Source: Gigaspora margarita (Eukaryota; Glomeromycota; Glomeromycetes; Diversisporales; Gigasporaceae). Taken from it: DNA of 64,000 nucleotides. Below the pieces are notes generated by a model. That model saw only the letters and a list, made by a program, of their open reading frames with translations, was not told the DNA's origin and ran no database searches. Shown here one piece after another: positions 1-10,994 of this stretch. How positions within the stretch are numbered: the first letter of the stretch is position 1; each line of letters begins with the position of its first letter. Location: the NCBI GenBank assembly GCA_009809945.1, contig WTPW01000082.1, forward strand, positions 230,164 through 294,163, read 5' to 3'. The position numbers and the translations under genes are program-made.

Positions 1-110
1 AACTATTTGTTTACTTCTTTGTTTATATCTATAGTCATGAGGACAAATACACTTATATCTCATGATCCACTGGGCCAATTTTAATGGTTTAACTACCATT
101 ATGCTCATAT
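1..110. repeat. Partial foldback element (right arm)
   Basis: This stretch resembles the right arm of the foldback at 54645-54885: both carry a block close to cttatatctc-(g/a)-atccact-ggccaatttt followed by gtttaactac. The left arm would lie outside the window. It is probably a truncated non-autonomous element. Confidence 0.45.
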
Positions 111-261
111 TTTCTCTTTTACAATGTTTGTTATGCACACAAGGGAGATTTATTTAGTACGAAATTGATTTACTCTTAGGAAAATGCCAGATTCTGAAAA
201 AGGCAAAATTTAATGGTGAAAATCACATGATTTTTCACTGGTTCACATGTGGATCATGAAT

Positions 262-560
262 TAACTATATACTATATTACTAGAATAGCAAGTTCTGTAA
301 CTGAATTTTTTTACAGTACTTTATAATATAACTAACTCAACCTTATTTACATACTATGTATCATAAGGATACCAAGTTTTGATACAGAATTTTTACAGTA
401 ACTCTTAATAGAAATCATAATATTTTGAATAAAATTAATGCATCTTTAATGTATTTTTTAGTAATTATGATATGTACTAATTCACTTTAACTATATACTG
501 TATGTTGCCAAAATAGAGTTCCTGTAATAGAATTTCTTACAGTAACTTACAATATTAACT
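262..560. repeat. Degenerate ~100-bp tandem repeat, block A
   Basis: About three diverged units share the phrase 'actatatact..ccagaatagcaagttctgtaa' (only partly conserved), followed by an agaatttttacag block and a run of tct/taa. Units begin near 262, 342 and 484. The same unit recurs at 1497-2552. No coding potential is visible. Confidence 0.6.
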
Positions 561-712
561 AAGGATGTCCTCAAGCAACTCAATCAATCGATTTAATAAT
601 AATTATGATAATGCTTAAGCATCACAATCAATGATGATGTTAATAGAATTAAATACTTGAGTATACTCTTTTTCTTTTGTTTATGATCTTTACTTGCCAC
701 CCAAAACAACTA
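561..712. other. AT-rich spacer without gene
   Basis: Simple AT-rich sequence between repeat block A and the MITE at 713. No ORF or RNA gene is seen. Confidence 0.5.
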
Positions 713-1029
713 CCATATTTTACTTAAAATAAGCTACCCTTTTTGGCCAAAAAGTTATACAAAAATATGTGGGGGAGCTTATTTTCAGATTGTTAAATGT
801 TTGAAAAATTGAAAAACGTACTGATAAAAAGTTGACCAAATGCTAAGAAATATTTAGTATAGGCGTATTTCGTTGTCCTAAACAACAACTTTACTTAATT
901 ACACTTTTGAGATTTACTTAGTAAAATAAAAACTTTATATGTAGCGACTGTTAACGATTTCTTTAAAAATTCTTCTAAAAATCTGGGGGTAACTTCTTTT
1001 GGAGGTAGCTTATTTTTGGAAACCTATGG
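713..1029. mobile_element. TA-flanked foldback MITE, 'CCATATTTT/aataagctacc' type
   Basis: The left end reads ta-ccatattttacttaaaata and the right end is its near inverse, ending cctatgg-ta. The dinucleotide TA flanks both sides. Both ends continue into the 'aataagctacc' subterminal motif. It is related to the elements at 23576-24127 and about 54965-55398. A TA TSD and lack of coding sequence fit a mariner/Stowaway-like MITE. Confidence 0.7.
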
Positions 1030-1496
1030 TAAAAATTCTAATAAAAAATTCTATTAAACTAGCTACCAAAGCTTCAACTTTAGTTGTATTAGTTTTTCTT
1101 TTGATGATTATACTAATTTAAATTTTTTGTTGAAACAACAATAGAATCAATTTATCGAATCATTTGTGAAAGTTGCTTTACATTAACAAGAGTAAATTTT
1201 TTTTATGTTATTATTATTATTATTAATTTAAAATATGTTTTGTATTTGTTATGTTTGTATCAAGGTATTGATTATTTGTTTTAAAAGCTTTAGTATTAAC
1301 AATAAAAGGGTTACTTTTTTGGATTGGATAGAAAATTAGTGAGATTATTGCTTGAGCAACCTTTATCAATAACAAATTTTTTGTATCTTACTGATTTATT
1401 CATTACAAAGATGACTTACTTGATTTATTTATTCAATTTCTGACTAATTAATAATTTACTTCTAATCCATTAAATAAGGTGCTTGAGAACCCCTAA

Positions 1497-2552
1497 TTTA
1501 AGCTTAACCATATACTATATGTTGCTAGAATAGAAGTAAAATTTTTGCAGCAGCTCTTAATAGAAATCAAGATAATTTGAACAAAACAAACTCAACTATA
1601 TTGCATTACCAAAAAGCAAGTTTTGCAACAAAATTTTTATAGTTAATTAAAATAGAATTATAATAATTTTAATGCCAACTAACTCAACTTTAATTACATA
1701 TTGTGCACTAAAATAGCAAATTCTGTAATAGAATTTTTATATTAACTTAATAAAGAAAACATGATGATTCTAATGCAAACTAGATCAACCTTAACCACAT
1801 ACTATATCACTGGAATAGCAAGTTCTGTAACAAAATTTCTTACAATCCTTATTATAAAATTGCATTATTTTCAATACAAATTAACTATATGCCATGTATT
1901 CCCAGAATAGCCAGTAAAGAATTTTTATAATAGTTCATAGTGTTCCAAGTCACTTTATATCAAATGCACCAAATTTGGGTATATATAATTGCTTTTAGCC
2001 AATCAGAAGGTGTTATATACTAATTCTGATTGAATAAAAAATTATAAAAAAATTTGTTAAAATTTTTATATTAAACACCAAAATTTTGAAAACATTATAG
2101 CTTTAAATACTTATAACTTTATTTTATAAGTTTTTTAAAAATTCTAACTAATAATTTGAATAGTACTAATGAAAACAATGGTTTTTATTGGTTACATTTT
2201 TAAAAATATTTAAAACCTAAGATTTTAAAGATTTATTAAAATATACATGGTTTTTGATAAGAAGTGATTGGAGCACCAAAGTAAAAATTAACACAACCTT
2301 AACCAATACTAGATTTTACCAGAATAATTAAGTTCTATGACAGAATTTTTATAGTAGAAATTACAACAATTCTAATAACAATCATGTACTGTATATTGAC
2401 AGAATAGCAAGAACTTTAACAGTATCTTTTATAGTATCTTATTATAGAGTTTATAAAAACTCTAATGCAAACTGGCTTAGCCTTAACTACAGTACAAAAT
2501 CACCAGAATAGTAGTAAGTTTTGTAACGTTTTTTTACATTAAAGCATAATAG
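1497..2552. repeat. Degenerate ~100-bp tandem repeat, block B
   Basis: About eight diverged units (starts near 1499, 1594, 1686, 1787, 1881, 2290, 2385 and 2481) repeat the pattern: aactcaaccttaac, a short act-at-rich stretch, ccagaatagcaagttctgtaac, agaatttttata, then tct/taatagaaat. Positions 1941-2289 are an unrelated AT-rich insertion. Blocks A and B look like one satellite-like array split by insertions, including the MITE at 713. Confidence 0.6.
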
Positions 2553-2626
2553 AAAACATTGTTTTTTACAGTGACATTATATAATTCAATTTATGCTATA
2601 TCTCACTATAAATGTAATGAATAAGG

Positions 2627-2646
2627 GGTGGTGCATAAGCACCACC
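2627..2646. other. Perfect 8-bp-stem hairpin
   Basis: ggtggtgc-ataa-gcaccacc is a perfect stem-loop in otherwise AT-rich sequence. No adjacent gene explains it. Confidence 0.5.
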
Positions 2647-2814
2647 TGTTACACTAGTACTATATATAATTCTTTGCAGTAAGTGTATATACAGCCCATT
2701 ATTAATAACTTTTGTTAAAATTGCAGATTATTTGACCAGATTTAAATTGTTTGTTCTAGTTCTGGTCAAATGATTTGCTAGAATTATAAATAATAAGTTT
2801 ATTCAATTGATGAT

Positions 2815-3338
2815 CTGCCAGTCATGTGAAGAATGATCATAGTGAAACGTGATGCAGATCACTTATAAAAATTACTATAGGCCCAAATATGGTGTGTGCC
2901 CATCTAAAAATATTTTTTTACTAAGTTAATGATACATGTTAATTAATTTTAAGTTGTAGAGCTCATTGAGATAGTTCTAATGGTTGTTTAATCATCCAAA
3001 TCGGCCTAGTAGATGGCGAGATATCATTAAAAAATGATTAGATAACTATGTAAAATCTCTATATAAACAATAGTTGTTTATATAGAGATTCTACATAGTT
3101 ACCCAATTATTTTTTAATAATATCTCACCATTTACTGGGCTGATTTGGATGATCTAACTACTGTTAGAACCGTTTTGACGAGCTTTACAACTTTCAATTC
3201 ATCGATATGTGTTATTAACTTAGTAAAAAATATTTTTAGATGGGCACATGCCATATTTGGGCCTATAGTGATTTTCATATGTGATCTGCATCATGTTTCA
3301 CTATGATCATTCTTCATATGACTGGTGGATCATCAATT
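2815..3338. mobile_element. Long foldback element, family F1, copy 1
   Basis: The element is an almost complete palindrome. The left arm starts aattgatgatctgccagtca and the right arm ends with its inverse (tgactggtggatcatcaatt). The arms meet near 3065-3090 at ctctatataaacaatagttg and its inverse. Each arm is about 260 bp. A second copy with the same order of motifs lies at 17702-18221. There is no ORF. It is a non-autonomous DNA transposon of unknown superfamily; no convincing TSD was found in the AT-rich flanks. Confidence 0.75.
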
Positions 3339-4502
3339 AATTATTTATTTTTTATATTAATGTGAACCTGATAGATTTATTTATTAGATGATGCTACAAT
3401 AATTATTATTAAAAATCTGGCATCAGTTATAATTTTGACTGGTCAGTTAACCTCCTCTAATTAGTCAATTTTAGTTACTGTTCATGACCTGACTGAGCCA
3501 GGACCCCAGATATTTCTCATATAGGTCATAACTAGGTTTTAACCAATTTTAACCTAATTTGCTAAAAATTTTAAACCTACATTTGTTTAAATAACTTTGA
3601 CAACTGATCAGAATTGAATAAACTTTTTTTTGTTAAATGATCTCACTAAGAGCTTCATTTGAAAAAAATTCATACAAATTGAACTACTGGATGCCAAGAT
3701 AATTGTCAAAACCTGTTTTTTTGCTTCTCAAATTTTAGGATTTTTGCTAAAATGCATACATATAAGTTCTATACTAAATGTCAAGGGTCCTACTGAGCCT
3801 ATCCCTAATTCCTAATGCTAATTTATTTAGAAAATGACTACAATATACAATATATTAGATATGATCAGAAATCTTAAACCAAATAAATGCTATATTCAAA
3901 TAATTCATTGTCTAAATTTTATTATAAACAATAACAGGTATTTCAAAAATCAATAATACAGAAATAGAAATTGGATTTTAGAATCTTATTTTATAAATAG
4001 AATGTAATTAAGACTAGCAATATTTTTTTGTGAGCAAGGAATAAGTATTTATACATTTAAAGTTAGGATAAGAATTAATATAATATGCAAATATCTCAAA
4101 TATAGAAGCAAGTTAAAATGAATGTGAAGATGCATTATTCAATGTTTTTATTATGCATTCTAGTCAGGGAATATACTGGATTAGGAAATTGGATTCAAGA
4201 ATAATCTACACATTAATTCTCATATTTGATTGGCTCTTGTGCATGTTTTGAAACCATTTTTTAGAAAATTTAATTTATTTAATTTATTATAACAAACTTG
4301 CAAATAGATACATGAAGACGTCAATTTTAAATAATCCACAATAATATACCTTATTTTACTTTTGCTAAAAAAGTAGATGAGATATGAAATCCAGGAACCT
4401 GTTTTGTATATAGGAGTTTAATCTTACTAAAATGACGTTCAGTAAGCTATTTTCATTTTACTATGTTTGTACTTGCATTTAACTACAGTACAGTATGATG
4501 CC
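3339..4502. other. AT-rich noncoding stretch
   Basis: No ORF, RNA gene or clear terminal repeat is seen. The sequence is AT-rich with short homopolymer runs. Confidence 0.5.
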
Positions 4503-4519
4503 AAATTCTTTAGTATTTA

Positions 4520-5499
4520 ATGGTGTGGTGACTTAGGGAAGTTGGTAAGTTGTCACCCCCCAAGCGGCAGGTCTAGGGTTCAAATCCCACTGGCGATGCT
4601 TTGAAAAATAGACCTGTGTTACTGTAACTGTTTCTTGTCGATCGGTTGCTTGGTACACCATCTCGAATGGGAGCCTTTGGGCGCACAAATCCAAGGAACC
4701 GGAGAAATGGAAACCCGTTTGGCAAGCCCCGAGTAAGGAGGTAGCAAAGATCTTCAACGGTGCTACCAAAGCCAGAATATCGGAAACCAGAGCTGGAGGA
4801 TCGGACAATAAGACCCTCGAGGAGGGGGTTCACCAACCTGGTCGCCGGAGTCGCACCGGAGGAAAAGGACCTATGCTGCAGAAGTAGGTACCAAGGGAAG
4901 AAGGCCATATCGACCCTTTTGGGCTAACTGGTTTGGAAGTTTGTAAATTTGGTGTAAGGACTGGTAGAATGGTAATGGTGTGTGCTGGGATTGGAGCGAA
5001 TCTTGCAAGGGCAACAGTAGGTAACAGTAGGGGTTTAATGGTTAGCCCTAACTCCAAGTGTCGGTATAATGCAGATGCGTAAGTTACCGAAGTGTAGGTG
5101 AATATCTGGTGGGACAGGTACCGCTCTACCAAGTTTTCCCTGAGGATAACAGGACCAGGGTTACCTGGCTGGGTCCTAAGGACTATGGATAGTGTATCCG
5201 GGACAGTCTGACTGACTTGTGATGTAACAGGATTAGTCCCGGTGACACAGGATGGGTTGGCATGAGGGACAGAAGATCAGAGGGTTTAAATAGGCAATTC
5301 CCATAGTTGGGTTGCAGGCATGGCTGCTAGTGTGGAACCTTAGGGCAAACCACTTAAATTAGATACCAAAAGTGTACGTGTGGCTAGTTGGATCCTCGTC
5401 TATGTAACAAATGTTGGTGAACCCTATGTGGTTCACCAACGGCCCTAATATCCTAATTAAAATTCCTAGGTCCCAAGGTGGGCACTTTGAAATAAAAAA
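4520..5499 (+). mobile_element. tRNA-headed retroposon with poly(A) tail, copy 1
   Basis: A GC-richer island of about 980 bp is bounded by a 17-bp direct repeat, aaattctttagtattta, at 4503-4519 and 5500-5516. Its 5' end carries Pol III A-box-like (4534-4545) and B-box-like (4577-4587) motifs. It ends in a short A-rich tail just before the second repeat. These are hallmarks of target-primed insertion by LINE machinery. The first ~450 bp match copy 2 at 5807; the rest does not. Short ORFs here on either strand are not conserved between the copies and are treated as noncoding. Confidence 0.8.
4534..4587 (+). promoter_or_regulatory. Internal Pol III promoter (A and B boxes)
   Basis: tagggaagttgg at 4534-4545 fits the A-box consensus TRGCNNARYNGG at all but one fixed position. 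ggttcaaatcc at 4577-4587 fits the B box. The spacing of about 31 nt is normal for a tRNA-type promoter. A complete tRNA cloverleaf cannot be folded, so this is tRNA-derived rather than a tRNA gene. Confidence 0.65.
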
Positions 5500-5516
5500 A
5501 AATTCTTTAGTATTTA

Positions 5517-5794
5517 TAGTCTATACTTATAGTTGCTGCTTGTTATAGCCTGAAGCTAGCACTTTTATTGAAATTAGCTTATTATTTTTGGAAGTGATTT
5601 ATGAATGAACTTTTGATGATCAAATATTTTTTTTACTATTATTATAATTTTTTAATTTTTTTTTTACTTTTCTAGATACCAAAATCAATAAACATAGTTA
5701 TAAGAGAATTGGAATATGTTCATAGCTATAGAATTATGGGTTTATCAAGCATTATCAAAAAGTATAAATAAGAGTATATAATATTATTGGCAAT
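5517..5794. other. Spacer between retroposons
   Basis: AT-rich sequence with no gene or repeat recognised. Confidence 0.5.
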
Positions 5795-5806
5795 ATTTCA
5801 TGTTCT

Positions 5807-7309
5807 GGGGGTGTGGCGACTTAGAGAAGTTGGTAAGTTGTCATACCCTAAGTGGCAGGTCTAGGGCAGTGTCTGAAATTCAATTTTTAAATTAGTTGTG
5901 GGCTGCAACTAAATAAAAAAATATAGTTGCGGATTATAAGAAGTTATAAAAATTTAGTTGTGCATATAAGCATTTAATCAAAATTTATAAGTAAAATTTG
6001 CAAATTTATGTGCGGAATTTGCATATGCACTTCAGATTTTGGTTGTGGAAATTTAAAATTTGTTGCAGTCTGCAGACTCCGCAACCCAATTTCAGACACT
6101 GGTCTAGGGTTCAAATCTCACTGGTGACATTTGGAAAATAGGCCTGTGTTATGGTAGCCATTTCTCCTTGTAGGTCCTTTGGTACACTATCTTGAATGGG
6201 AGCTGTCGGGCGCACATAAAATCCAAGGATCAGAAAGTGGATACCCATTTGGAAGTCCTGAGTGAGGAAGTAGCAAAGATCTTTGATAGTGTACCCATAA
6301 TTGGAATATCGGAAACTGGAGTCAGAGAACTGGACGACAAGATCCTTGAGGAGAGGGTTCACCAACCTGGCCACCGGAGTCGCACTAGAGAAAAAGGACA
6401 TTTGTTTCAGCAGCATGTACCAAGGGGAGGGAGTCAATTCAGCACCTAAAGCCAGGCCAACTGACACTTCCGGGTTAACTGGTTTGGAAGTTTGAAAATA
6501 CTGAGAAAGGACTGATAGGAAGGTTGTAGTGAGTATCAGGATTGGAGTGAACCTTATAAGGGCAATAAAGAACTAACCGGCCAGTAAGAAGTAGAAGCAT
6601 GGAGGCATGTATATGTCAAGGCCTAATGGGCTCTAGGTGTACCCATATGGAGGTCCTCAGACGTTAAGGGAGGCCTGGACCACCAATACAGGATAGGCAG
6701 GTATAAGTGTATGTAGAGTGCATTATGGTTCGCCAGAGCCTCATGATGCTATCCAACTATACCTGATAGCTGGAAGCATTTGCGAAACATGCCCAGTCAC
6801 TTGTTACCATAGTGGGAAGTATAGTTGTTCGCACATTACCAAATTTGGAATGCTAAACCCAGGGCCCTGAAGATGCAGGTAAATTGGCTAGTTGCGGTAT
6901 TATGCAGGCTTGAGATACTTACTCAATGTAGTAGAGGCAGCTGCATGGCTTGAGATACGAACTCCTAAGAAGTATGCTAGTAGGGGACTCAGATACACCA
7001 ATTTGGAAGCATAAAGCACCTACCTGGCAACTAACACCAAATTGGAAGTGATCATACTAGGTAGTGTGAGTAAAGTGGGGACATGTGAATACCAATTGTT
7101 GGTTGGAGAGGGACGTACAAATCCAGGTCAGCTATATATATAGGAATATGGAAGGTTCTGGTAGGTTTAGGTCATGGTTAAATTAGTCCAAGTCCTGGTG
7201 CTTAAGTAGATAGTATATAAAAGATTGTACAGTGATGTTGTAATGATCAATATACATTCAATAAAGACCAGAGGCATGATCTCACCTTAACACAAAAAAA
7301 AAAAAAAAA
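5807..7309 (+). mobile_element. tRNA-headed retroposon with poly(A) tail, copy 2
   Basis: It is flanked by the 12-bp direct repeat atttcatgttct at 5795-5806 and 7309-7320, and ends in a pure A run from 7294. The head (A box tagagaagttgg at 5822-5833, B box ggttcaaatct at 6108-6118) and the next ~400 bp match copy 1. From about 6540 the body is unrelated to copy 1. A 235-bp hAT-type MITE sits between the two promoter boxes; without it and its duplicated 8 bp the element is about 1.26 kb. That is long for a SINE, and no protein is evident. Confidence 0.8.
5867..6101. mobile_element. hAT-type MITE (235 bp) inside retroposon copy 2
   Basis: Terminal inverted repeats are cagtgtctgaaatt (5867-5880) and aatttcagacactg (6088-6101). 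An exact 8-bp TSD, gtctaggg, lies at 5859-5866 and 6102-6109. Without the element and one TSD the host reads ggcaggtctagggttcaaat, exactly as in retroposon copy 1. The 8-bp TSD and CAGTG ends point to the hAT superfamily. Confidence 0.9.
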
Positions 7310-7320
7310 TTTCATGTTCT

Positions 7321-7830
7321 CCACTTGCCAAATATAATACACCTCAATATGGTTGTCTGGATTTCATTAGATTGGTTTAGTTGGTTTTGGATTAATCTGG
7401 AAAACCCATGTTGCTAGTATTATTATGCAAATTTTTAATTTTTTAGAGTTTTTTTCAAAGTGATATTTTTTATTTGATTCATTGAAAAAATAGTAAAATT
7501 ATATATAGTACAAATTTCTATTTAGATTTAAAATTTGGTTAACCTTTTGTTAATAAATTTTTATGTTATATGTTCTATATTACTGCAGTACTGTATTATT
7601 ATCTAATTTTTTATTTTCAAAGCCGTGATTTGATTGGTTGATTTGTATGTGACATTTTATAATCTACATGTAATGATTAGTGCTTATATACCATAAAAGG
7701 GATCCATTAAAGCCAGGTACTATCACGTGATCTAGCGATCATTGGCGTTATGATAGCTGATCTCTGAAGTCAAGTTTATCATGTGATAAGCTGATCATTT
7801 AAAAAAGTATACCTCAAAAAAAATACAAAA
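7321..7830. other. AT-rich noncoding stretch
   Basis: No gene seen. Around 7690-7800 there are several tgatc/gatca motifs and a short inverted arrangement near 7725-7795 (atcacgtgat, atcatgtgataagctgatca), perhaps the remnant of another foldback. Confidence 0.4.
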
Positions 7831-8275
7831 TTTTAAAACTTTGAGAGAAGATATCTTGACAGCCATCCAACCAAATCTGATAAATTTTTTTTATTTGAAT
7901 TCTTTGAATATTTATATTTCAAATAAAAATAAATTCATCAAATATGATCAGATGATTGTTGAGATATTTTCGCTCTAAATTAAAGAAAAATCAAAACATT
8001 AAACTAAAAGCTGCATCAAATTTTTTTAAAACTTTCTCGACAACTGCTTGACCAAATCTGATAAATTTTTCTTTATTTGAATATTATAGATCCATATAAT
8101 TCAGATAAAAAAATTTTTATCAAATTCGTTAGGTGGTTAAGATATCTTCACTCAAGTTTAAAGAAAAATTGAAATGTTTATCAAAATAGAAACTGCGCTG
8201 AATTTTTTTTTAAAACTTTGTGCGAAGATATCTTGACAATTATCTAACCAAATGTGATAAATTTTATTTAAAATT
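7831..8275. repeat. Tandem repeat of ~190 bp, about 2.3 units
   Basis: The phrase taaaact-ttgngngaagatatcttgac followed by aaccaaatctgataaattttt recurs at about 7834, 8026 and 8211. Each unit is itself a rough inverted repeat: gataaattttt in the first half and atcaaat..ggt-gttgagatat in the second. Confidence 0.65.
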
Positions 8276-8456
8276 TTTATTTTTGCCTACCATATGTGGG
8301 TATGAATACTACCCTCTTTAAAAAAAATAAAGCTAAGCAAAAATTTTATTATAATTTTTTTAAAACAAACTAAAAATTTAACATTTATCTAGAAACTCAA
8401 AAAAAAATTTACCAAATGCTATTTATTGGTCTCCCCAAGGTTGGCCAACATATGTC

Positions 8457-8642
8457 TTGACTACTTTGTGTTCTACAATTTTTGACTTAGAATTTTGGGA
8501 TCTAGATTTTGGAACGACTCTTGATCAAAAAGAATCTGCAAAAGCTGATCCAGCTGCATATTTACAACTAATGAGCATGCAAGAACATCATGGCATCACT
8601 AAATTGAAAGACTCTATCTTCTGGAGACAGTGTAAGCATTAA
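8457..8642 (+). CDS. Small unrecognised ORF, doubtful
   Basis: A 61-codon ATG ORF of balanced composition (FWDLDFGTT, KADPAAYLQL) lies in AT-rich DNA. I do not recognise it. No intron signals or partner exons could be linked. It may be a chance ORF or a fragment of the broken coding region on the opposite strand just downstream. Confidence 0.15.
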   Translation: MTTLCSTIFDLEFWDLDFGTTLDQKESAKADPAAYLQLMSMQEHHGITKLKDSIFWRQCKH

Positions 8643-8903
8643 AAAAGATATATTGTTATAATTGTTGTACTTGCAAAATAAATTTTTCTATAATATATAT
8701 CTATGGGATTTTAAGAGTATGCAATTTAAAAACATTTGTTGGATAAATTCAACCAATTGTTGTGATGACCTCAACCAAAAAGTTTATTAACAAGTGAACA
8801 AAAAAAAAAGAATCTATATAAGTACTCTAAAAAATTTGATAGTGATTATTTTTTTTCACACTAAAATGCAAAATTCGCATTCTTATTTTTTAAAAACTGG
8901 ATC

Positions 8904-10100
8904 TTAACATAATTTTAGTTTTTGAATAAATTCTACTTTTTCTTTTTCATTACTATTTTCCTCTACACTCCAATATTGATCATGCATTCTTTCTATTAAC
9001 TTATTAATGGTAAGCCTTCTATTTTTTGCTGATTTATCAGTTTCATCCTTTTCAAATAATTCTAAACTTACCAACTCATGGCATTCATAAATTTCAAAAC
9101 CACTTTCATCAAACATTTGTTGAAAGTTCTCCAAACATTAGTCGTTAGCAATTTCCTGGGTCCATACTTTTGCTTGTAGAAGATATGCTTGCAAGGAGCA
9201 TATATTTTCGAAAAAAAAGATAGTAGTACTTAACTGATATTAACTCGGGTAATGCTTTCCCTTTTTCTACTCTGCTATCAATTGCAAAATTTCACCAACT
9301 ATTAATTTTTGGATTGGAAAGGGGAATTTGTAAATCTTCTTAATAGTATCGTCATAAATACTGGGGGCAAAAATTTTTTTAACATGAAATTCAAATATAA
9401 CATAATCTGAATCCAAACACCTTTTCAAATCAAGTACAATGATATTGTTACATGTGCTGATTAAACTATGATGGGGAGAAGTCATTCTCGTTAACTTGCT
9501 ATGATACAATTCCAAAGTGTTCATCGATGTTACTTGCAGAAGTAATAGAGAATGTTGATGGGCCCACAGTACCTACTTGTGTGTATTTTTTAAATATTAC
9601 CTTGAATATATTTTTTAATAGGAGGAGGGCACATTTGTTAATTGATTTTTGGACAAACTTCACAACCGATCTTTTTTTGTTTGTACATAGCTTGGATTAT
9701 CTTGTTCTGAGTTTCTGTTTCATAGATTTTTGTTTATCCAAGTCCACATAATATGCACAGTGCAAAAAATCATCTCATATTCCTGTTTGCCTTTTTGAAG
9801 ACCCAGAAAAGCTGTCATAATACTTTTTGTTTCCACACTGCTTTGGTCTGATAAAAAATATCAAGGTTTACAAGAGCTACAGAATTGCCACATTATTACC
9901 AACACTTCTACGACAGTATCACTGTCTTCATTACTAACAAAAAAATCTTCTATTGGCACTTCGAATGGTTGCTGAACATTAAATAGTAATATGCACCTTT
10001 GACAAGGTGTAAAATTTTTTGTTGAACTTATTACAATGGTATTTGTCGAAGTGTTTGTTCAGAAAATGGTAAAAAATTGAATGTTCATTGTAAAAAGTCT
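8904..10100 (-). pseudogene. Broken coding region of unknown family
   Basis: Reading the minus strand from about 10100 down to 8904 gives coding-like stretches in shifting frames. One contains VPIEDFFVSNEDSD near 9960-9910, followed by peptides with several in-frame stops, then open stretches at 9524-9267 (FEFHVKKIFAPSIYDD, FPFPIQKLIVGEIL) and 9134-8904 (INKLIERMHDQYWS, ends in a lysine-rich tail). The amino-acid composition is protein-like, unlike the surrounding low-complexity ORFs. Introns could join some parts, but I could not build a clean model. I do not recognise the family; a decayed transposon protein or a species-specific gene are both possible. Confidence 0.3.
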
Positions 10101-10845
10101 TGCATAAAATCCTCACTTGATTGAGAAAATATTTGTTGTGAAAAGTCTACATTTACTGCTTGAGGGGAGTTTTCTTTGCCAAAAGTATTCATTTGTTTTT
10201 TTTTTTCTTTTTTGTCTAAAATTTTTTTTTTATTATTATGTTTTTTTTTTAATTTTTTTCATTATTTTTATGTTATTTTTTTCAGTTTTTGCAAGTATTT
10301 TATAAATATACCGTTTCAATAAGTTCTTGCTTTCAACTATTAATCATTGTGAGGCAATTGGTTTATGCTTTGTACAGTACACACCTAAAATTTGTCTTTG
10401 TTTATATTGATTATTGAACATAATCTATTTTATATCAAAAAAACTTTTTTGAATTTAATTGGTCATGTTATTACATAATAGCTTCAGGGCAAGTTGATGA
10501 TTGCTGGATCACATGATGGTGCCTGGCTTTAACGGTTCCCCATAAAAGGTGTGATTGACACTGTCCATATTTGGGCATCATTTAAAGCCATGTACCCATG
10601 TGACATTTTTGTGTAAATCAACCAACCGGAGTCGCAAAATTTGTTTATATGGATCAGCCCAAAGAAGACAAAAACAAAAAAAAACATGAACATAAAAATG
10701 GCAGTCCAAACCTGTCTTGGGCCATTAATAAAAAATGTCGGGATGGCAATTTTACCCATATGTCTGAGTTAACCTAATTTTAACTAAAATTTCAAAAAAT
10801 CACGTGAGTACATGGCTTTAACCATCCCCCATATTTGGTATATTC
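10101..10845. other. Noncoding, T-rich tract and AT-rich DNA
   Basis: 10195-10290 is a strongly T-rich tract giving a Phe-rich pseudo-ORF. 10480-10790 has somewhat higher GC and a repeated phrase (catggctttaac near 10810, cctggctttaac near 10521). No gene is supported. Confidence 0.45.
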
Positions 10846-10994
10846 CCTGACTGCTTTTACACCTTTGCTTCACCTCATGCATAATCCAATAATATGCAAG
10901 ATTTTGTGAACACACACCATTTAATTTGCCATATAACCTTACACTTTGTGAAATTTTCAATATCCCTCCATTTCTGGTACTCTGTTCCTGGTAT
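10846..10994. repeat. Dispersed repeat R10, copy 1
   Basis: The sequence from acacctttgcttc through atttaatttgcc, cttacact-tgtgaaattttcaatatc to ctctgttcctggta recurs, diverged, at 12416-12547 in the same orientation. Confidence 0.65.

Noticed and set aside
4534-4610. A genuine tRNA gene
   Set aside because: A and B boxes are present, but acceptor and anticodon stems do not pair, and the element has a retroposon tail and TSD.
4533-5132. Overlapping minus-strand ORFs of 91-111 codons in retroposon copy 1
   Set aside because: They lie inside a poly(A)-tailed Pol III-headed retroposon; the matching frames in copy 2 are not conserved, and the higher GC alone makes long ORFs likely.
10117-10305. 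Phe/Leu-rich 62-codon ORF
   Set aside because: Made by T-rich tracts; no protein-like composition.
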